Assembly (NCBI RefSeq): GCF_005765165.1
Contig: NZ_VCIW01000006.1
Coordinates: forward strand, 1-64,000
Origin: Paenibacillus antri
GTDB lineage: Bacteria; Bacillota; Bacilli; Paenibacillales; YIM-B00363
DNA length: 64,000 nucleotides
Direction: 5' to 3'
Shown here: positions 61,287 through 64,000 of the stretch, piece by piece
How positions within the stretch are numbered: position 1 is the stretch's first letter
Layout of the letters: each line of letters starts with the position of its first letter
Program-made: the position numbers and the translations under genes
Notes under the pieces: model-generated
Seen by the model: only the letters and a program-made list of their open reading frames with translations
Told to the model about the DNA's origin: nothing
The model's database searches: none

Positions 61287-63725
61287 ATGAAGAAGAAAGT
61301 ATTAAAGACTACTGTGGCAGCAAGCTTGGTTTTCGGGTCCATTGCTGGGATTCCGTTGAGCAATAAGGGAATTCAAGAGCTGTTCGGAACTCCGGTTGCA
61401 AGTGCATCGATAACCTCGGAAAATCCGCTCCCGGTAGAAGCGAATGAATTGTTGCAGCGGATGATTCGTGTCTACAACCAACTGACTCCGGAAGAACAAG
61501 CGGAAGTCAAGCAGTTAAGTATTGATCTGAGTGGAAGCGTAGTACCGGAGAATGAATATCTTGTAGAACCGATCATCAATTTCGTTAATGCGAAGCAAGA
61601 AGGCGAGAACGAGATTAATGCACAGGACACTCTGCCAATAATCGCGGCATTCTCCATCGCGCTTTCGAGCGATCAAGAGACGCTTAGCAAGGGCTTAAAC
61701 GGGCTCCGCGAAAGCGAACACGTTCGCACATGGGTCTCCAAGATCTTAGCCGGCAGTGGCGTGAGTCTGGATGGAGAGAATCAACTCCAAGTCTCCGACT
61801 TTGTAGCCTTCTTGAATGCATCTCAGTCGGCTGTTGCCAACCAATTTACGTTGACAAAAGCGCTGACCTACTTGAACGCGCATAAAGACGGGACACTGTT
61901 GACGACGCAGCGGGCTGCCTTGAAGGCTGACCTGAAAGCGGCCTACGAAACTGTGATTGGTAATACAAGCCTGAAGCTTTCCCAAGCACTCACTTACTAC
62001 ACGTCCCTGCCTGGCGAGAAAACGGCCTTGGCTGAAGCGCTTGCGGATACTGCACTGAATTACTTGGACAAGTTCGACAGCGATACGAAGGCTACCACCG
62101 CGATTCTGAAGGGAATCGTCCGTTCCGAAGCGAAGCTTGCGTCTACCTCGGGAGGCGTAGAGTTGACGCCGCGGCTTACGATCTTTGATAAGGATATCTC
62201 GGACTTGGTTACTTGGGGAGTCGAGACGCCAAATAGCTTTATTAGCTTTACCGGCGGCAAGTTCGTCTTGAGCAGCTCCGCACCGGCGGATACGAACGTT
62301 ACAGCTTCGGTATACGCGAAGGATAAGTTATTTGATGAGTTGGTTTTCAAAGGTGATATTACTCTCCGCAGAGCCTCCGAATCCGGTCCGGTTGGCGGCG
62401 GCCCAGCACCGAGCACGGGGCTTCCTCCGCAAGCGGCTGAACAAGCTCAAGCTGCGAAGAAAGCAGTAGAAGAGGCGAAGGCAAAGCTCGCGGAAGCTTC
62501 TCCGCAAGAGAAGAGCAAGATTATGAAGGAAGCCCTCAAGAACGTGAAAGAGGCAATTAAGGAGATTGGCAAGGTTTCCTTGTCCAACGCGGTGACGGTA
62601 ACGAACGGCAAGGCGACAGCCAACGTGAATGTTGGGCAGTTGCAGCAGCAGCTTGCCGCAATTAAATCGGAAGTAGAAGCGTTGAAAGCGTCGTTGAAGG
62701 AGCTCGACGCCAATGCCAACGTAAACATGGCGCTGACGCTTGACCTTGGCGACGTCGATGCGGACGAAGTCAGCCTTCAGTTGGTTGGCGCGCTTCTCAC
62801 GGCTGTAACTGGGGCAGGCGCAACATCCATCAACGTTACGGTGAACGGTGCGGGCATCAACTTCGCTCCTTCGGAGGTCGCAGCCGGAACGACGCTGACG
62901 ATTAGCAACGCCTCGGATGATTCCGTCAGCGAAATTGCCGATGTAGTAACGTTCACGTTCGTCTCCCCGGCAGGTGGCGAAATCGACGAGTTCGATCGTC
63001 CGGTATCCCTGACGCTGTCGGTGGATCCGGAAGCGGACTTCGACGAAGAGCTTCTGACGGCTGCGAAGGTAACGGAAGACGGTCTTGAGATTGTAGGAGG
63101 CACCTACGAGGACGGTACGGTGACGGCCCCTCGCTCGACGTTGTCGACGTATACGGTCATTGAGAATGACGTCGAATTTGCGGATACGGCATCGGTAGGC
63201 GCGTGGGCCGGTAAGGAAATCAAAGTCGTTGCGGCGAAGGGCATCGTAGAAGGCCGCGGCGCCGGCGACTTCGACCCGAACGCCAACGTGACGCGTGCCG
63301 AATTCGCGAAGATGATTTCCAAGGCGCTCGGCATCGCCGGCGGCAGCGCGAAGGAGAGCTTCTCCGACGTGTCCGCAGACGATTGGTTCCAACCGTATGT
63401 CGCGGCTGTCTCGAAGTGGGGCATTACGAACGGCAGAACGCCTTCGAGCTTCGATCCGAACGCGCCGATTACGCGTGCGGAGATGGCGACGATGATCGCT
63501 CGCGGACTGCAGCAAGTGCGCGGCGAACAAAGCTTCATCGCGAATGAAGACGTATTGGCGCAGTTCAAGGATGCGGATCAGATCCTTGCAACGCTCGAGG
63601 ATGGAGTCGCGTTCGCGGCTGATCTGGGTATCGTTCAAGGGCTTCCGACGGAGGAATTCGCACCGAACGCCCACACGACTCGAGCGCAAGCGGCGGTTAT
63701 GATCTATCGCCTGCTGCAACAATAA
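61287..63725 (+). CDS. SLH-domain protein embedded in the exopolysaccharide cluster
   Basis: An 812-residue exported protein. Signal peptide to about residue 38, a helical N-terminal half (about 45-330), a region (about 370-450) with AQAAKKAVEEAKAKL heptads that should form a coiled coil, beta-rich domains (about 450-630), then three SLH domains (631-812: VGAWAGKEIKVVAAKGIVEG, FSDVSADDWFQPYV, and FAADLGIVQGLPTEEF). A TATAAT at 61245-61250 lies 37 bases before the start but no good -35. It may tether the polymer or the S-layer to the wall; that is inference. Confidence 0.85.
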   Translation: MKKKVLKTTVAASLVFGSIAGIPLSNKGIQELFGTPVASASITSENPLPVEANELLQRMIRVYNQLTPEEQAEVKQLSIDLSGSVVPENEYLVEPIINFVNAKQEGENEINAQDTLPIIAAFSIALSSDQETLSKGLNGLRESEHVRTWVSKILAGSGVSLDGENQLQVSDFVAFLNASQSAVANQFTLTKALTYLNAHKDGTLLTTQRAALKADLKAAYETVIGNTSLKLSQALTYYTSLPGEKTALAEALADTALNYLDKFDSDTKATTAILKGIVRSEAKLASTSGGVELTPRLTIFDKDISDLVTWGVETPNSFISFTGGKFVLSSSAPADTNVTASVYAKDKLFDELVFKGDITLRRASESGPVGGGPAPSTGLPPQAAEQAQAAKKAVEEAKAKLAEASPQEKSKIMKEALKNVKEAIKEIGKVSLSNAVTVTNGKATANVNVGQLQQQLAAIKSEVEALKASLKELDANANVNMALTLDLGDVDADEVSLQLVGALLTAVTGAGATSINVTVNGAGINFAPSEVAAGTTLTISNASDDSVSEIADVVTFTFVSPAGGEIDEFDRPVSLTLSVDPEADFDEELLTAAKVTEDGLEIVGGTYEDGTVTAPRSTLSTYTVIENDVEFADTASVGAWAGKEIKVVAAKGIVEGRGAGDFDPNANVTRAEFAKMISKALGIAGGSAKESFSDVSADDWFQPYVAAVSKWGITNGRTPSSFDPNAPITRAEMATMIARGLQQVRGEQSFIANEDVLAQFKDADQILATLEDGVAFAADLGIVQGLPTEEFAPNAHTTRAQAAVMIYRLLQQ

Positions 63726-63742
63726 GTAGAACCCAACATGAG

Positions 63743-63774
63743 GGCCCGTCTTTCTTCTCGGAGAGAGACGGGCC
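63743..63774 (+). terminator. Terminator after the SLH gene
   Basis: GGCCCGTCT with AGACGGGCC around a 14-base loop, then TTGCATTTT. Confidence 0.8.
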
Positions 63775-63861
63775 TTGCATTTTCCTATTCATTCCCGTAT
63801 CCATTCATCTGATAATCGTGTAAAATGAGAGGACAAGACTGTTAAGGGAGTTAATTTCATC

Positions 63862-64000
63862 ATGGAACTGGAGTTAGAACTGAAGGATTATGTAAAGATT
63901 GTACGGAAGCGATTGTGGCTTATCCTGACGGTCGTTGTATTGGCCAGCATCGCGGCCGGAGTCGTAAGCATGTATGTCTTGAAGCCTGTGTATGAAGCAT
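63862..64000 (+). CDS. Wzz/CapA-type chain-length protein, N-terminal part only
   Basis: About 46 codons are visible before the right edge cuts the gene. MELELELKDYVKIVRKRLW and the helix LILTVVVLASIAAGVVSMY, then LKPVYEA, are the Wzz N-terminal signature of YveK/CapA-type proteins, which control polymer length and activate the tyrosine kinase. AAGGGAG precedes the ATG. The kinase and the rest of the cluster should lie beyond the window. Confidence 0.8.
   Translation, partial: MELELELKDYVKIVRKRLWLILTVVVLASIAAGVVSMYVLKPVYEA

Overview
The window looks like chromosome from a spore-forming, GC-rich Paenibacillaceae member (Paenibacillus or Cohnella type). The evidence is an SspH-type small acid-soluble spore protein, the Bacillus-style thiL-tsaE-tsaB-rimI-tsaD operon, a CIRCE-controlled groESL, secreted SLH (S-layer homology) proteins, CuAO_N-type secreted proteins, VanZ, and strong AGGAGG ribosome sites. 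Most genes are GC-rich with heavy G/C at third positions. Two stretches differ: the cad metal-resistance operon and its neighbours (about 36.6-40.4 kb) and above all the core of a polysaccharide cluster (about 51.9-59 kb), which is AT-rich.

Layout. 0-0.4 kb: 5' end of an IS1595-type transposase whose promoter spacer holds a perfect Gram-positive LexA box. 0.4-5.4 kb: a leftward respiratory operon, PplA-like flavin lipoprotein, NDH-2 with a fused membrane domain, HepS-like and HepT. It sits behind a perfect Rex operator and resembles part of the Listeria flavin-based extracellular electron transfer locus. A DoxX gene with its own terminator lies upstream. 5.6-10.9 kb: sspH, a twin-domain acetyltransferase, and the thiL/t6A operon. 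11-18.2 kb: a Tad-type pilus operon behind a promoter and transcription attenuator, with four tiny pilin-like genes, two of them a fresh duplication. 18.25-18.9 kb: thirteen 51-52 bp direct repeats. 19.0-19.1 kb: a cluster of DnaA boxes. 19.1-24.2 kb: ABC-F protein, 5-formyl-THF cyclo-ligase, moaC, moaB, a MoeA-like protein and tatA. 24.2-24.7 kb: a decayed 146-bp repeat.

24.9-30.9 kb: a tightly overlapping operon of two small DUF2642/Sm-like proteins, two twin-domain GT2 glycosyltransferases, a UDP-HexNAc-type dehydrogenase and an epimerase. This is the least familiar assembly in the window and my best candidate for an undescribed surface (possibly spore-surface) glycan system. 30.9-34.3 kb: an orphan replication-relaxation-type winged-helix protein and a membrane MHYT-PAS-LuxR one-component regulator. 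34.3-36.6 kb: groESL with CIRCE and a run of strong hairpins. 36.6-39.4 kb: cadC-cadA with a CadC-like operator. 39.5-46.7 kb: small membrane and secreted proteins, two paralogous CuAO_N proteins, a NUDIX hydrolase, VanZ and an SLH protein.

46.8-64 kb: galE, an unannotated 41-codon ORF, then a Wzx/Wzy-type exopolysaccharide cluster: UDP-HexNAc 4,6-dehydratase, galU, initiating sugar-phosphate transferase, epimerase, three GT2 enzymes, polymerase, flippase, ugd, CpsB/YwqE phosphatase, an SLH protein embedded in the cluster, and the start of a Wzz/CapA-type chain-length protein cut by the right edge.

All assignments come from reading motifs, gene order and DNA signals; no database search was run.
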